Origin: Cricetomys ansorgei | Lineage: Eukaryota > Chordata > Mammalia > Rodentia > Nesomyidae | Direction: 5' to 3' | Assembly (NCBI GenBank): GCA_026225945.1 | Contig: JAMJFZ010000681.1 | Coordinates: 77,058-141,057 of the forward strand | Length of the DNA stretch: 64,000 bases | Shown: positions 47,468 to 59,274 of the stretch, in pieces | Layout: each line of letters opens with the position of its first letter | Position numbering within the stretch: the stretch's first letter is position 1 | Notes under the pieces: generated by a model | Database searches by the model: none | What the model was told of the DNA's origin: nothing | The model's input: the letters and a program-made list of their open reading frames with translations, nothing else | Position numbers and translations under genes: made by a program

Positions 47468-48364
47468 TGTGGGTTACTGACAGATTTTTGCCCACAATAC
47501 AGTTTCACGAACTCTCCACAGAAGAAAATGGACCATGGAAAGAAAATTAAGAGAGATCAAGAAAAATGAAGTAGTTCATTTTTCTATGAGACAAAATGAC
47601 ACGCTTATAGTGCTTTTAAGACTCGCATAGACCACGGCTTCTGTATGATAAAGAGTTTATTTTAATAAAAAAAATTTAAAGAAATTAGAGCTTAGAAAAA
47701 TTAGGAAGTAGAGAAAGCACATGGGGGAAAATTACAATGCTTCCTTCCTTCACACAGATTTTTCTCTAACTAACTTAGTAAAAACTTCAGTCTGCTTATA
47801 TGCAGATGTCAAGCATACATCAAAAAAGGAACCAATGCAAGAATGTTTATCCCCTCCCAGCTGCAGGTTAATTTTAGTGAGTAGTCTTAATATAATAGTT
47901 TATTAATGAATAGCTGATCTTTGGTTTGCATACTCCCTGTTAAAGGAGGCAAACATTCAGAGGTGAATTATCTATTTGTTTTTTCAAGCTTGGTGACCTA
48001 CTGTCTAGACTCTTCATTTCTGATCTCAACTACAGCTCTGTTTCCATGAGAAGGTCAGTGTAACCAAGAAAAAGTTTTTATGATATGTCTACTGAAAGCA
48101 TGAATAGTTCTCACTAGCCGAAACTTGAAGGTTAGTTTACAATTACTTAGAGCTAAGATGGCAGTGTCCCTCTCCAAGCCTGCCCAGGAATTAATTTGAG
48201 TTTAATTATTAGAGCAAATAGACAATATTATTGATGAGAGGCTTTTATCACCGTACAGTAAAGGTGAGAAAGGGGTAGAGTAATTAAGGAATTCCAATAA
48301 CAGCAAGGGGCCAGGAATCTTGTTAAACTGGCACATCCATTGCTTGGATTATTTGGTCCCAACA
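47468..48364 (-). mobile_element. Solo LTR (ERVK-type), inserted in L1 ORF1
   Basis: 897 bp. On the minus strand it begins TGTTGGGACCAAATAATCC and ends GTAACCCACA. It is flanked by a perfect 6-bp duplication CTGATG (47,462-47,467 and 48,365-48,370). A minus-strand AATAAA lies at 47,656-47,661. Removing it and one CTGATG rejoins the L1 ORF1 sequence, which confirms the boundaries. Confidence 0.9.
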
Positions 48365-48864
48365 CTGATGTATCTATACCTTCTATAGCTTCTTCAATTG
48401 TTGAAATTTTGCCTTCCATTTCTTATATTCTGTTTCTGCTTTTCTAGATTTTTTTTTATTGACAATATTCTCTTGGTCTCTATTGTCTTTATAGCTTCTA
48501 TTTCCATTTTCAGGTCTTGAACAGTTTTGTTCATTTCCTTCAATTATTTGCTTGTTTTCTCTTGGCTTTTTTAAGGTATTTATTCATTTCTTCTAATTGT
48601 TTGTGTTTCCCTGTATTTCTCTGATGAATTCATTCAATTCCTCCTATGTATGTCTGTTTTATCACCAGTTTCTTTTGGAGATTTGTTTATTTCCTCATAA
48701 AGGTTATGTAGTATCTTCATGAAGTTGTTTTTAAGGTCTTTTTCTTCTTCAGCTCTGTAGGGTATTAAGGGCTTGTAGTAGGACGGCTGGTCTCTGTGGT
48801 GACATACTGTCCTGGTTGGCATTGATAGTGTTCTTATGCTGGCATGTAGGCCCCTGTACTTGGG

Positions 48865-49105
48865 TTTTGTTTTGTTGATGTTGTTGTTTTGTTTGGTTTG
48901 GTTTTGCTTTGGTTTTGGTTTTGGTTGTTGTTGTTTTGGCTTGGGTAATTTGTTTTGTTTTGTAAAACAGGGTTTCTCTGTGTTCCCTTGGCTGTCCTGG
49001 AACTTACTCTGTACACTAGACTGGCATCAAACCCTTAGAGATCTGCCTATCTCTGCCTCCTAAGTGCTGGGATTAAAGTGGTACACTACCACCATGCAGC
49101 TTACT
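48865..49105 (-). mobile_element. B1 SINE with long degenerate tail
   Basis: Antisense B1 body 48,968-49,101 (CAGGGTTTCTCTGTGTTCCC, GCCTCCTAAGTGCTGGGATT, ACCACCATGCAGC). The tail side is a long TTTTG/TTGG run, 48,865-48,965. It lies exactly between the L1 5' end and the right AT-rich block. Confidence 0.9.
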
Positions 49106-49114
49106 TTAATTTTT

Positions 49115-49790
49115 TTTAAATTATGTTTTGTTATATTACCTGCAACATTGATTTCCATGTCTATTTTATGTTTTATATTGTCATATTATCTTCACTGTTT
49201 ATTTCCAATGTTTTATGTTTTATTATTTGTTCAGTATTCATTTCACTGTGTTCATTTTGTTTTAACATATTTTGTTATATTTTTAAAAATTATCTTCAGT
49301 GTTTTTTTACATATTTATTTTGTGTTTCATTGTGTTATATTATCTTCAGCGATTATTTCCAAGTGTTTTATGTAGCATTATATTATCTTCTGTGTTTATT
49401 AAACGTTATATTATATTATAATATATTATTAAATTATATGTCTTAATTGTTTATTTCCCATGTGTTTTATTTTTTATTATGTTATATTATATTATCATCT
49501 TTAATGCTTATTTCCACGTTTATTTTATGTCTTATTATGGTATATCATATTGTCATCTTCATTTGTATTTCTGCATTTTTTATGGTTTATATATTTTCAA
49601 TGTTTATTTCCACATGTTTATTTTTCATGTTATTATATTATGTTGTATTGCTAAATTATCATCTTCATTGTTTATTTCTGTGAATCTCTGTTTTAGTAAA
49701 ATATCTTGTATTATTAATATTATCTTCCTTGTTTATTTCCACATGGTTATTTTATGTTTTATTATGTTATAATATATTATCCTAAGCGTT
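49115..49790. repeat. AT-rich tandem array, right block
   Basis: Roughly a dozen diverged units anchored on TTATTTCCA, at about 49,150, 49,201, 49,358, 49,450, 49,508, 49,605 and 49,735. Spacing is often 51-58 bp. Each unit has TTTTATGTTTTATTATGTTA and ATTATCTTCA-type parts. All long frames here are AT-rich shadows. Confidence 0.7.
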
Positions 49791-49817
49791 TATAGTTTAT
49801 TTATCTTCTTTCTCTTC

Positions 49818-49940
49818 ATATAAATTATAAATATATAAAAAATATAAATTTTATATATATATAATACATATGTATATATTATGTATGTATGTATACATGT
49901 ACATGTATTTTTTATATATATATTATATATATATTTATGC
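49818..49940. repeat. (TA)n-rich low-complexity tract
   Basis: TATATA and GTATGTAT units, imperfect. Confidence 0.9.
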
Positions 49941-50459
49941 TTTGTGATATGCACCTTTTAAGAAGGCATCATTTTTGAGTTTCTAAAGTTATTCAACAGA
50001 TAGTTGTGTGATCAATTCAAAGAACAATTCAGAGTTCATTTGATTTCTGTAATTCCTTTTAGCTCTTCTACTTACTAACACAGTCATACAGTACTTGACA
50101 AAGGACAGTGATGCTTGTTATACCTTTTATGTAAATGAGCACTGCTTGAGTTAAACCACTGCATTGGAATATGTTCCTACTTCATCATTTAAAATTTGGG
50201 ATAAACATATACCCAGGATTTTTATATTGCAAAAACACGGCAATAAATGAAATTTATATGTGATATGTCAATATTTGGAGTTAAAACAGTTTAAGCCTCA
50301 GATCCAAGCCCTGATGATAATTTATTTTGAATAATATTCATGCAATAGCATTCTTCCTTTCATGGTGGCAAGAGTAGAGGAGATATGGAAATTTATTATG
50401 AAATTTTGTCTATTCTATGATACTCAATTAGTCCCTTAAATCTAGTGACAAAAACAATT

Positions 50460-51330
50460 TGACAAAGGAAGGATGGTTTAGAAGGATAATTTTAGAGAGT
50501 TTAAGTCCATCAAAATGAGGAAGGCATGGTATAGAAAATCAATGGAAGGGGACTAGACTGTGAAGTAGCAGGTGGTCATGATATTGTAGACCTGTAAGCT
50601 GAGAAGTTCTGGAACTAAAGATTGGGAATAATCTTCAAAGGGATGGCCCTAATGATATACAGTACAAGACAAGAATCACCTGTTCAGATCCCACAGTCTT
50701 TCAAAAAATATCACCATAGTTGGGGAACAAGTATTTACAGCATACTCCTGTGGGTATTTCACATTTCACAAATAAACCAAAATATTCCACATATAAGGGT
50801 CATGGATGTCTCACAATTTAAACTGCATTTTGTCAATCTTGGAGTGTCCCCATAAGAATAAAAATGCCAACAATGTGCAAAAGTCCAAAGTTCAATGTCT
50901 CTTTTGAGTTTCAAGGCTTTGATCCTTTCCAAAGTCAAAATTACTATACAATGTCACAGAATGAAGACCAGCATTCTAAAAGGAATGTTTAGGTACTAAT
51001 GAGAAGCTTAACCAGAGCAAGAAAAAAAACCCAGTGGAAAACTCCAGATCATGTAGGTCCAGGTCCAGAAACTGGAGAATATGATTGTATGAAATGTTCT
51101 CCAAAGGGAAAAGGCAGATCCTCTTCAGCCTTGCTTTCTGCAATCCACCTGGCCTCTCTCCCAAGCTTTTTCCAATTGTTGACTGTGGGTTTCCTTAAAC
51201 ATGTCTCCCATCCTCAGTGTCTCCAGAATCATAGTGTGTCTACGGCAAGTTAGATCTCATACTCATGCATACTCTTCTCTGGAGATAGGAGTAGGGAATA
51301 CTACTACATATTACCCTGACAACCTGGATT
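50460..51330 (-). mobile_element. MaLR-like LTR element sequence (tentative)
   Basis: The stretch with CAAAAGTCCAAAGTTCAATG (50,878-50,897), TTTTGAGTTTCAAGG and CCTTTCCAAAGTC resembles internal sequence of mammalian MaLR elements in reverse. Boundaries are uncertain. Confidence 0.35.
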
Positions 51331-51374
51331 TTCTCAAAATCTTCATGTTTGTCTTCATATCTTCATATCTCTTG

Positions 51375-51765
51375 TTGTCCTAGTTAGCTTTAGCTGCCAA
51401 CTTGACAACCCTAAGTTTGTATAAGAGAGTCTCGCCGAATGATAGTTGCAGTCAAATTAATTTGTGGTCATGTCTTTGAGGGATTGTCTTGTTTGATCAG
51501 TGATATGAGGATACAGCACACTGTGGGTGGTACACTCCCTGGGCTATGTAAGAAAGCTAGGTGATGAAGACAGAGTGAGAGCCAACTGCTGGTGACTACA
51601 TCACCATGGCAGTGCAAGTAGCTGCTTGACAAGATTTCCAGCTGCTGGAATGCCAGGAGGTCATTACCTCTCTCCACTTCTTTCTGCTGCACAGCTGCTG
51701 ATAGTCTTTCCAGTCATGGTGTCTTTTTTGCTTATTAGTAAAATTAAGAATAATCTTTAATTCAT
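51375..51765 (+). mobile_element. Common rodent medium-reiteration repeat, copy 4
   Basis: TTAGCTTTAGCTGCCAACTT, GTCTTTGAGGGATTGTCTTG, CTGTGGGTGGTACACTCCCT, and GGTGATGAAGACAGAGTGAG follow the consensus order. Confidence 0.65.
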
Positions 51766-52204
51766 CTCTTACTAACTGGGAAAAGGACACATTGTAGAAT
51801 ACAAGGACATGGTAAATCTAGCACTAAAATGAAATGACAATCTTATTAACCCTCAAGTCCAGGATGCCCTAAGGAAACGTGAGAGTTGTTCTGTATCTAA
51901 TGCCACTGACCTGGCATACATGGAGAATGAGAGAGTTGTATGACAAAATAATTCCTGGCACAAAAGGCATTGATTCCCCAATGAGACAGGGGCCAAAGAG
52001 CATGGATAGAGGAGTTAGTATGTCTTGAAAGACAAGGACAATGTAAATTTAAACTTTTTGCTCACACAATGAAAATAAAGTTGTCTCTTTGATTTTGTAA
52101 CCACATGATGCCATCCTGAGGCTGATCCCCAGCTATGTGATCTGCTTCTGAAAATGAAAAGTAAAACAATTGATAGCATATGTGACTAATGTGATTTTGC
52201 TGAA

Positions 52205-52526
52205 TGTGGACGCCCGCCTCGCCTGCAAGGAAGACGCCGCACACAGGATTCTTCTGGTTCACGCTTTATTGAGGACAGCAGTTCAATTAAGTGTTGAGAG
52301 CGAAAGACCCTGATTGCAAAAGGCACCCTGCTTATATAGAGCATAGGGCTACGTGACCGTCAATGATTGGATACTCGTCCAGACCCTCATTAGCATGGAG
52401 GGAGGCGGCAAGGACTGCTCACCTGCGCCTGCGCTGTAACTTGTTTACTCCAAATGCGAGCAAGAAGAACCCGGAAGCAGGAAACCGGCGCCATCTTGTA
52501 ATGGCGTTTCAACTCGGCTCCCAACA
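52205..52526 (-). mobile_element. 3' LTR of the IAP-type element
   Basis: 322 bp with TATATAAG (minus strand, near 52,331-52,338), AATAAA (52,265-52,270) and a GC-rich U3. It shares 224 aligned bases with the 5' LTR remnant, with six differences by eye, several at CpG sites. Confidence 0.9.
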
Positions 52527-53000
52527 TCTCCCCTTTTTATATTAAATTGAGGACAAAGGAACATGCTAAGTCACCGATCAACCCCCTCCATCTACGGAGG
52601 TGAGGATCAAGGAAGTTAAGCATGTCCTAAATACCCAGGTTACCTTATCTCGTGTAATGAGGAGAACCTCTGAGATGTGCAAAGGCTAACCTTGGGTCGA
52701 ATAAGGGATGTGCCTATTCTTGGTGCAATGGAAGCAAGTCCTCAAGGTGCAAAGGCCACATGCCCTAAATTGTCTAGAAGGGAAACATGTGGTGGAGATG
52801 AACTTCTGTCGCATTGGTTCCGACAACATACAGCTCAACAATCAAAAGGAGGGTTGGATATTACATACCAACCATCGACCTAACAATAGCCTATTGTTTA
52901 AGCGTTGCTAACCAGGCTGCAGGGGAATGTCCCACATCAAGGGCAGCAAATGCTTGAATAATCATCGCTGTCTCTGTCTATACATTTTACAAAGGCACCA

Positions 53001-53224
53001 AAAGACCCTGATTGCAAAAGGCACCCTGCTTATATAGAGCATAGGGCTACGTGACCGTCAATGATTGGATACTCGTCCAGACCCTCATTAGCATGGAGAG
53101 AGGCGGCAAGGGCTGCTCACCTGTGCCTGCACTGTAACTTGTTTAGTCCAAATTCGAGCAAGAAGAACCCGGAAGCAGGAAACCGGCGCCATCTTGTAAT
53201 GGCGTTTCAACTCGGCTCCCAACA
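53001..53224 (-). mobile_element. Truncated 5' LTR of the IAP-type element
   Basis: 224 bp, equal in length to 52,303-52,526 with no gaps. It stops at the point equivalent to 52,303, where internal sequence is joined directly. Confidence 0.9.
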
Positions 53225-53299
53225 GCTGAAGAAAAAAAACTTCTATGTAATGCTATGCTTGGATGATTTTGAAAAAGTTCTGTGCAAAATAAAAGACTG

Positions 53300-53625
53300 G
53301 AATGATCTTGGCCAAAAGTGAGAGAGCACTAGAAAACTCCCTGGCTGAATCATTAGCCATCTTTCACTTTAATCAAGAATGCATTCATCTCTTTCTTTCC
53401 CATCACTGATCCATTTGTGCCTTCCTCAGGTCCTTCCCTGACCCTCAGCCTGTTGCAGAGGCTGGACCCAAGCAGCCAACAAGTAATATTCCTGTATATG
53501 TCCTTGAGTTCTTGCCCTATTTGTCCTCAATTTTGGAAAATAAGATGAAAGTATAAGCCAAACAGACACCTTCCCCCCACAAGGCTCAGTGTTTTATCAT
53601 AGGAATAAGAATAGAACTAGAACAT
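53300..53625 (+). mobile_element. Common rodent medium-reiteration repeat, copy 5 (3' half)
   Basis: GAGTTCTTGCCCTATTTGTC, GATGAAAGTATAAGCCAAAC, and AGTGTTTTATCATAGGAATA follow the 3' half of the family consensus. Confidence 0.6.
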
Positions 53626-53629
53626 TTGC

Positions 53630-54070
53630 TTTCTATATGTTTGAGAAGTATAATGGCAGAGGCAAAGCAATTTCTGCTGCCAAAATTTTCTTTTCTATAA
53701 ATGAGGCACATACTTGTGACACATTACACAGTAATACAAATAAAGTAGCATTCATGATAGACAATGGTCTATTAAACAAAGTTTTCATTTTTCACTTTAA
53801 TTATTTGTAATAACTTGAACTTTTTAAAAGTGTGCTTCTATAGATCCTAAATTAAGATTTTGCAGTATTAAGGTTATGACTACTGTACAGTGAGTTTAAA
53901 GCAGATTATGCTGTCTTCATTAACATTGCTAAAAAGAAACGAGACCCAGAATTCATAACTAGAACGGAATTCTATTCCTTATATACTTCTATTGATTAAA
54001 GTTATTTGGATTGATGCCTGTGACATGTCTTAGAATAAAATTCATAAATTTGTGCTCTTAATAATAAAAA
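53630..54070. other. No gene recognised
   Basis: AT-rich, no clear repeat. Confidence 0.4.
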
Positions 54071-54074
54071 AAAA

Positions 54075-54735
54075 CTGTGATGATATTCTGCTATGCTCAT
54101 AGGTAGGTGGCTAGCCCAATCATATCAGAGAGGCTTCCTCCAGCAGCTGTTGGGAGTAGAGGCAGAGGCCTGTAGCCAAACAGAGAGTAGAGCTCTGGGA
54201 ACTCCAAGAAAGAGGGAGAGGAGGGACTGTGGGGACCAGAGTCTTTGTGTTCACCAGGAGAACACATACCACTTAGCAAACTGACTGGGACTCTTAGGGG
54301 CTCACAGACACTAAAGCAGCAGACACAGAGCCTGCATGGGTCTGCAGTAGGTCCTCTACATATATCTTTTGGTTGTCTGGCTTGGTGACACCAACCCCTC
54401 AAAGTTGGAGTGGGTTTTGCCTAACACTTTTAGCTGTTTATGGGATCTTTTTCCTCCTCCTAGGCTGTCTCATCCAATGTCAAGTTAAAGGCTCATTCCT
54501 GGCCTTATTTCATCTTGTTATGCAATGTTCAATTGGTAATCTTGAAAGCCTGCTTGTATCTGAAGTTGAAGTGTGACTTGGGGGTGATAATTGGATTCTT
54601 GTGCGTTGAGAGAGCTGGGAGGAGGGGAGAAAGAAGGGGCTGTGGTCAGGATGCAATTTACCAGAGAAGAAATAACAAAACTGTGACTTAATATATGGTT
54701 ATTAATATTCCAATAACAGAAAATCATAAAACTTC
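54075..54735 (+). mobile_element. L1 (Lx-type) 3' UTR
   Basis: The rodent L1 3' UTR order is clear: GAGGCTTCCTCCAGCAGCTG (54,130-54,149), CAGCTG...GAGCTCTGGGAACTCC, GGGGCTCACAGACACTAAAG, TTTTCCTCCTCCTAGGCTG, and GAGAGAGCTGGGAGGAGGGG then GCTGTGGTCAGGATGCAATT. Confidence 0.85.
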
Positions 54736-54739
54736 ATGG

Positions 54740-56185
54740 AGAGAAGTAGTCTTAAAGGATGAGAATATCAGCTTCTTTTTTAAAATTAAGAATACTGTAT
54801 TGATTTTTTTATTTAAAATATTAATTATTTCTAGAATATTAAATTTATTTTAGGGCTACAAAAGACTGAGTAACTGAAATCACATAAAGTAAAAACAAAG
54901 CCAAGGGCAGCTGATGGAGCTGCTGGATTCAAATTCTTATCAAATTTTTCTTTAGCATGAAAACCTAACAAGAAAACTAAGCTCCTATAATGAAAAATAT
55001 CAATAAGGTCATGAGAGTTCCCCAGGGAGACAGGACACACAACAATTTACATCAATACAGGTTCAGTAACAGATAAAATAATGACTACATACAAGTTCAA
55101 CTGGGGGGAACCAATGAGTATGCCAGGGTTACTTACAGGAGCTAAGATGATTCAAATGTTGCTGTATCACCAAAGACACCACCTCAGCATGAGTGATGAC
55201 TCATAAAAGCTGGATCCTTGGAATTCCCTGTGGGAACTATGGACAACTCTTCAGGTCAGAAAATCTCCTCCAGGCAGCTTAGCTGGTCAGGATATGCTCT
55301 CACTATTCAGAAAAACTGCCATACTTAACCACTCCCAGGTCTCTTATAGTCTCTCTAAACCCTTTTCTGTGATATTCTCAGCATTATAGTTACTGATTTA
55401 AATACCAATATATGGCAAAGAAATGGGTCACTATACCACAGCAAAAGTGACTTATTCTCAGAGACTATGCCTGTGGTTATGAGTATCTGAAGTACATCAT
55501 CTATTGTAAAACTTAAATTTTCTTCCATGTAAAGTAGAAAATGACAGCAACCTTTGACAGTAATCTTCTGACAAAAGCACAAATGTTTAGAAGGCAGCTT
55601 GATAAGTACATAATATTGATTTATCAAAATAATAAAAGACTCATCACTGGTATGTATATTTCTGGACACAAATTTTTGATCTGGATTACATTACCAGATG
55701 TGAATTTCTTCCTATAACACTCTCTAGGAGTGGCCTTAAATCTAACCAGAAGTCTGTGGTGGTACACATGATAGCTGTGCCATGATTGTGCCAAGAAGCG
55801 TATCTTGCCTGAAATTCAAGTACTATAGCAAACAGGGTACTCAGCCAAGCAGGAGTATTGGTGACAATTCTTCCCTAGCATGCACATAATCAGGTTTTAG
55901 CACTATGAATTCCAGTTAGCAAGTAGGGAGTGTCCATCACAATCCCAACCTTATTTCCCCATGTCCTAAAATCAGAGCATGTGGTGTATTCAGCACAAAA
56001 GTGCTACTGTCTACTTCTGGGAAGCATATAACAGCAGTGGCAGTAGTTTTTATAGTATGTATGGCCTTGAGGGCCAAGGTCAAAACCATGCCTGCTATTG
56101 GGATTTTCATTCAGCAATCTAATGGCCTCCAAAATTTCCCTTTTCATATTAAGCAGGGTTTCTTCTGAACTTTAATGATGTATCT
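54740..56185. other. No gene recognised
   Basis: Chance frames on both strands. No clear repeat family. Confidence 0.4.
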
Positions 56186-56189
56186 GTTT

Positions 56190-56440
56190 TTCCTTTTTTG
56201 CATTGTTTCATTTTTAAAGATCTTTATAAAATTTTTGAGTATATGGATGTGTTTGAATGTGAGTTTGTGTGCTTGAGCATGGGTTCATTAGAGGCCACTA
56301 GAGGACTTAAGATTGTGTGGAGCTGGAGTTACAGGCAGTTATAAGCTACCTAACAAGATTGCTGGGAACTGAACTTGGACACTCTGCAAGCGCAATGTGC
56401 ACTTCTACCAGCTGAGTCATTTCTTTGGCCCATTTCACTG
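56190..56440 (-). mobile_element. B3-type SINE
   Basis: Antisense B3: GGAGCTGGAGTTACAGGCAG, TGCTGGGAACTGAACTTGG, and at the head end CCAGCTGAGTCATTTCTTTG. Confidence 0.85.
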
Positions 56441-56582
56441 CCGGGTTAATAATCCATTCTTCCTTTCCACTAACCCAGTCCCATTAGAGGTGTAAAGTAT
56501 ATGGAAATAGTATTCATTTTAGCACCCATCAGCACAGTTCTGCACATCAGTGCCTGTGAAATGACAAAGGTTTGTGGGCGCA

Positions 56583-56892
56583 TGTGATGGCTAGTTTTAT
56601 GTCAACTTGACACAGACTGAAGGAATTAGGAAAGAAAATATCTACATTAAGAAAAATGTCCCCACCAGCTGGCCTGTGGGAAATCCTGTGACACATTTTA
56701 TTAATCAGTGATTGATGAAGGAGATCCAACTCACTATGGGAGTGCCACCTCTGGTTGGAGATCTTGGTGTTATAAGACAACAGGCTAATCATGTCATGAG
56801 GGGAAAGCCAGTAAGACTCATTCCCCAAATAAACCCTTTCACCTTTTTTGATCATGGAATTTTATCACAGCAATAGACACCCGAAGACAGTA
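56583..56892 (+). mobile_element. Common rodent medium-reiteration repeat, copy 6
   Basis: The most recognisable copy: TGTGATGGCTAGTTTTATGT, CAACTTGACACAGACTG, AATCAGTGATTGATGAAGG, CCAAATAAACCCTTTC, and TTTATCACAGCAATAGACAC. Confidence 0.8.
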
Positions 56893-58940
56893 CCTATCTC
56901 TAACAGTTGGGTGAGACTGCTGATGGTGGGTTCACCTGGTTTAAAGCTTTCTATACAGAAAACTGTTGCTGTTCTAGCACTGTGGACACAACTTAACAAC
57001 TTTTATGAGCAAAAAAACTCACTGGAACTGTTTGCTCACTTGCTTGCCTCTTTTTACTTTAGCAAACAGCTAGGTCTTCATGGCTTCTGGGGACTTCTAT
57101 CATGAAGGAACACTGGGGCAGTGGAGCACACAGATGTTTAAAATTTTCATCAAGGCTCTCACTCTGTTTAAAACCCTCATGAGGCTTTTTGTCCCAATCT
57201 CACAGTCACCATTTCTCATCAAGTTCTACAGAGGACAGAAGACAATTTAGATAAGGTAAGATCTAGCAATTTTCCAATTGCCCTGAGACTGCCCGCAGCT
57301 CCTTTCCACTTATATATAAAAGCTGTTGTAGCTCTTTTCAATATATTGGTCAGATTATCATATCTAACTGGGTTACAATATGCCAAAAATATTAGAGGTG
57401 TGTCTGCTCTTCATTCCTTGTGTGGATCAATCTCACTATTTTTTCTCAAGATGCAACCAAACTTCCTTTAGATGATTTTATAAATCTGTTTTTAAAATAT
57501 CTTGAGTCAGCATAATCATCTATTAAGTAAAATCATTTGGTAGAAAAAGGGTGGTTAGCAAATTCAGACCTTAGGATACTCTCTCAATCACAAATGGACC
57601 AGAAAATTAATCAAGTGAGTACCAACAGTTGATCAATTAAAGGGGATGTATATTTTTGTCTTGGGATTCAGTTGCTTAGGGAATACATAAGAATAAAATA
57701 ATAGCAAGGCCTAATGCAGTATGGAAAGATGCATCAACTGTCAGTTTTCTGGGTTCCTCACCATCTAGGATACCTTCTAAGGAAATCTGAGTATATATCC
57801 CCAGGCCTCTGTTAGAACTGCTGCTTGAGTGGTTTGATTTAACCCATATCCAAGCAGGGCCAGTTGTGAATGCTGTTCTGTGCTGTGGTAGATCCTTGGT
57901 CTGAACTACAGCTCTAGCCATGTCCACTCTCTTTCCTCCAGACATCCCTGGCTTCCATATGAGCCTCAGGCTAGGAAGACAATACCCATCCCAGTATTTA
58001 TTTTCCAAGGGAGAAATGTACACAGCTTACTCTGGGAGGATTATTGCTCATCCTTAGGACAATTTTGGTCCTTTTAACCTGCGCTGTTTTGTTCCGCATC
58101 CTTCCATTGCTGTCTATTGCCCCTGATGCTTTTGGGGGTAGCCATGAATTTAGGTCCACTCATCTCCCCTGTCCACCAAAGCCCAAATATTTTGCATAGT
58201 AAAAGGGAACCAATGAGTCTATAATTGGATATTCTTACCTCATTCTCAAAGAATGCTTACTAACTTGTCAGAGAAACCAATGGCTTGTTCCCACTGCAGG
58301 ACACCTCCTTCCTCAAGAGAAAGGAGTTCTTTGAGAACTACTTCCACTTCTCTGTCTCCCACTCCTTTGAACCCTTTCTGAAATGCTGGACAGGCTTAGT
58401 ACCTTCCTAAATTCACAATCACACAAGACTAATTATCACTAGTTATTTCCCTAGAAATCCAGCTCCACACAAATCTTGCCATAGTTACTTTTTGGTAACT
58501 GGACAGGAAGCTTGGTTGTTTTTTAAATCAACTCCTAGGAACATCATCAATTTACAAACTGGATTGTGTGAATGTCATTGAAGATTGATCCAGGCCTGCC
58601 AAATTTTGTGCTATCTTGTAAACATCATATTCTACCTTGGTAATTATTAAAGCCCAGTAATATTCTTCAGGTCCCAGCTGAATATCTACTTTAGTAATCC
58701 TAGTAAATATCTACTTTAACTCAGTGCTGAACATAATCCTCTCTTGTCTGGTGAAGTAGGCATCATAAATCATCATACACATCCTTCTCCCAGTCTCCAT
58801 TTATTTTTATTATCCCCTTTACGTTTGGTTTTCCTCTTTACTGTCTGACCGTAGACAGTCTGGATTTGTCTGTCTTGCAAACCATCGGTTGCAAAGTTTT
58901 AGATCCCTGGATGAACTTTAGTATAGATTTAACCTCTAAT
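56893..58940. other. No gene recognised; one unexplained minus-strand open frame
   Basis: Mostly unassigned. A 115-codon minus-strand frame (57,676-58,023) has protein-like composition but no recognised domain. It is discussed under findings. Confidence 0.4.
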
Positions 58941-58947
58941 GTCTTTC

Positions 58948-59274
58948 TATTGTAGAAGTTTATTTTAGTTATGTATAAAATAATTCTTTTTCACACTGCT
59001 GGGTGAGAGGTTGTCTTGGGAGTTTTGTATTGTTTGCAGGTATTGGATTTATGTGGGGATGTTTGATTGCTAATGATCTGCAGGTGCTATCAGTTGAACA
59101 CCTGAGGAGTTATGAATCAATACAAACATCTGAGCTTAGAAGCTAAAGGTTCTGTTTTACAGTATGGCATTTGCCATGATAATGGTTCCCACTGCTGAGG
59201 TCTGACAGGGCTTGCACCTATGAATAAGCAACCTTGTTATCCTCAGTGAGCTGCCACAGCAGCATACTACTACA
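58948..59274 (+). mobile_element. 5' LTR of the 58,948 element
   Basis: Begins TATTGTAGAAGTTTA (the usual TG changed to TA) and ends ACTACTACA. Confidence 0.85.

Larger units (their letters stand above)
43576..48850 (-). mobile_element. L1 element, ORF1 and ORF2 remnants, 3' end missing
   Basis: On the minus strand ORF1-type sequence comes first (NQDSMSPQRP near 48,795; EEEKDLKNNFMKIL near 48,740; MEGKISTIEEAIEGIDTS near 48,400). An inter-ORF spacer follows, then ORF2. The ORF2 endonuclease start is clear (SLISLNINGLNSPVKR near 47,000; QETHLHLKGKHYLRI near 46,860; GPKKQAGIAIVISNKIDF near 46,790). ORF2 continues with stops and frameshifts through the reverse transcriptase region to about 43,590. 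No 3' UTR or poly(A) tail is found at the left end. Two LTRs are inserted in it. It is long dead. Confidence 0.9.
52205..53224 (-). mobile_element. IAP-type (ERVK) provirus reduced by a large internal deletion
   Basis: Flanked by a perfect 6-bp duplication GCTGAA (52,199-52,204 and 53,225-53,230). On the minus strand the order is truncated 5' LTR (53,224 to 53,001), 474 bp of 3' internal sequence, polypurine tract AAAAAGGGGAGA (52,538 to 52,527), and complete 3' LTR (52,526 to 52,205). The LTR start TGTTGGGAGCC and the motif TTACAAGATGGCGCC are typical of IAP-related LTRs. The 5' LTR lacks most of R and all of U5. The primer site, gag, pol and env are gone, so it cannot move on its own. Confidence 0.92.

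Noticed and set aside
49064..49772. Several Phe/Ile/Leu/Tyr-rich frames that look like membrane proteins
   Set aside because: They are AT-rich tandem-array shadows. The hydrophobic look comes from TTT/ATT/TTA codons.
52363..53321. Paired similar frames at 52,363 and 53,061 suggesting a duplicated small gene
   Set aside because: They are antisense translations of the two LTR copies of one IAP-type element.
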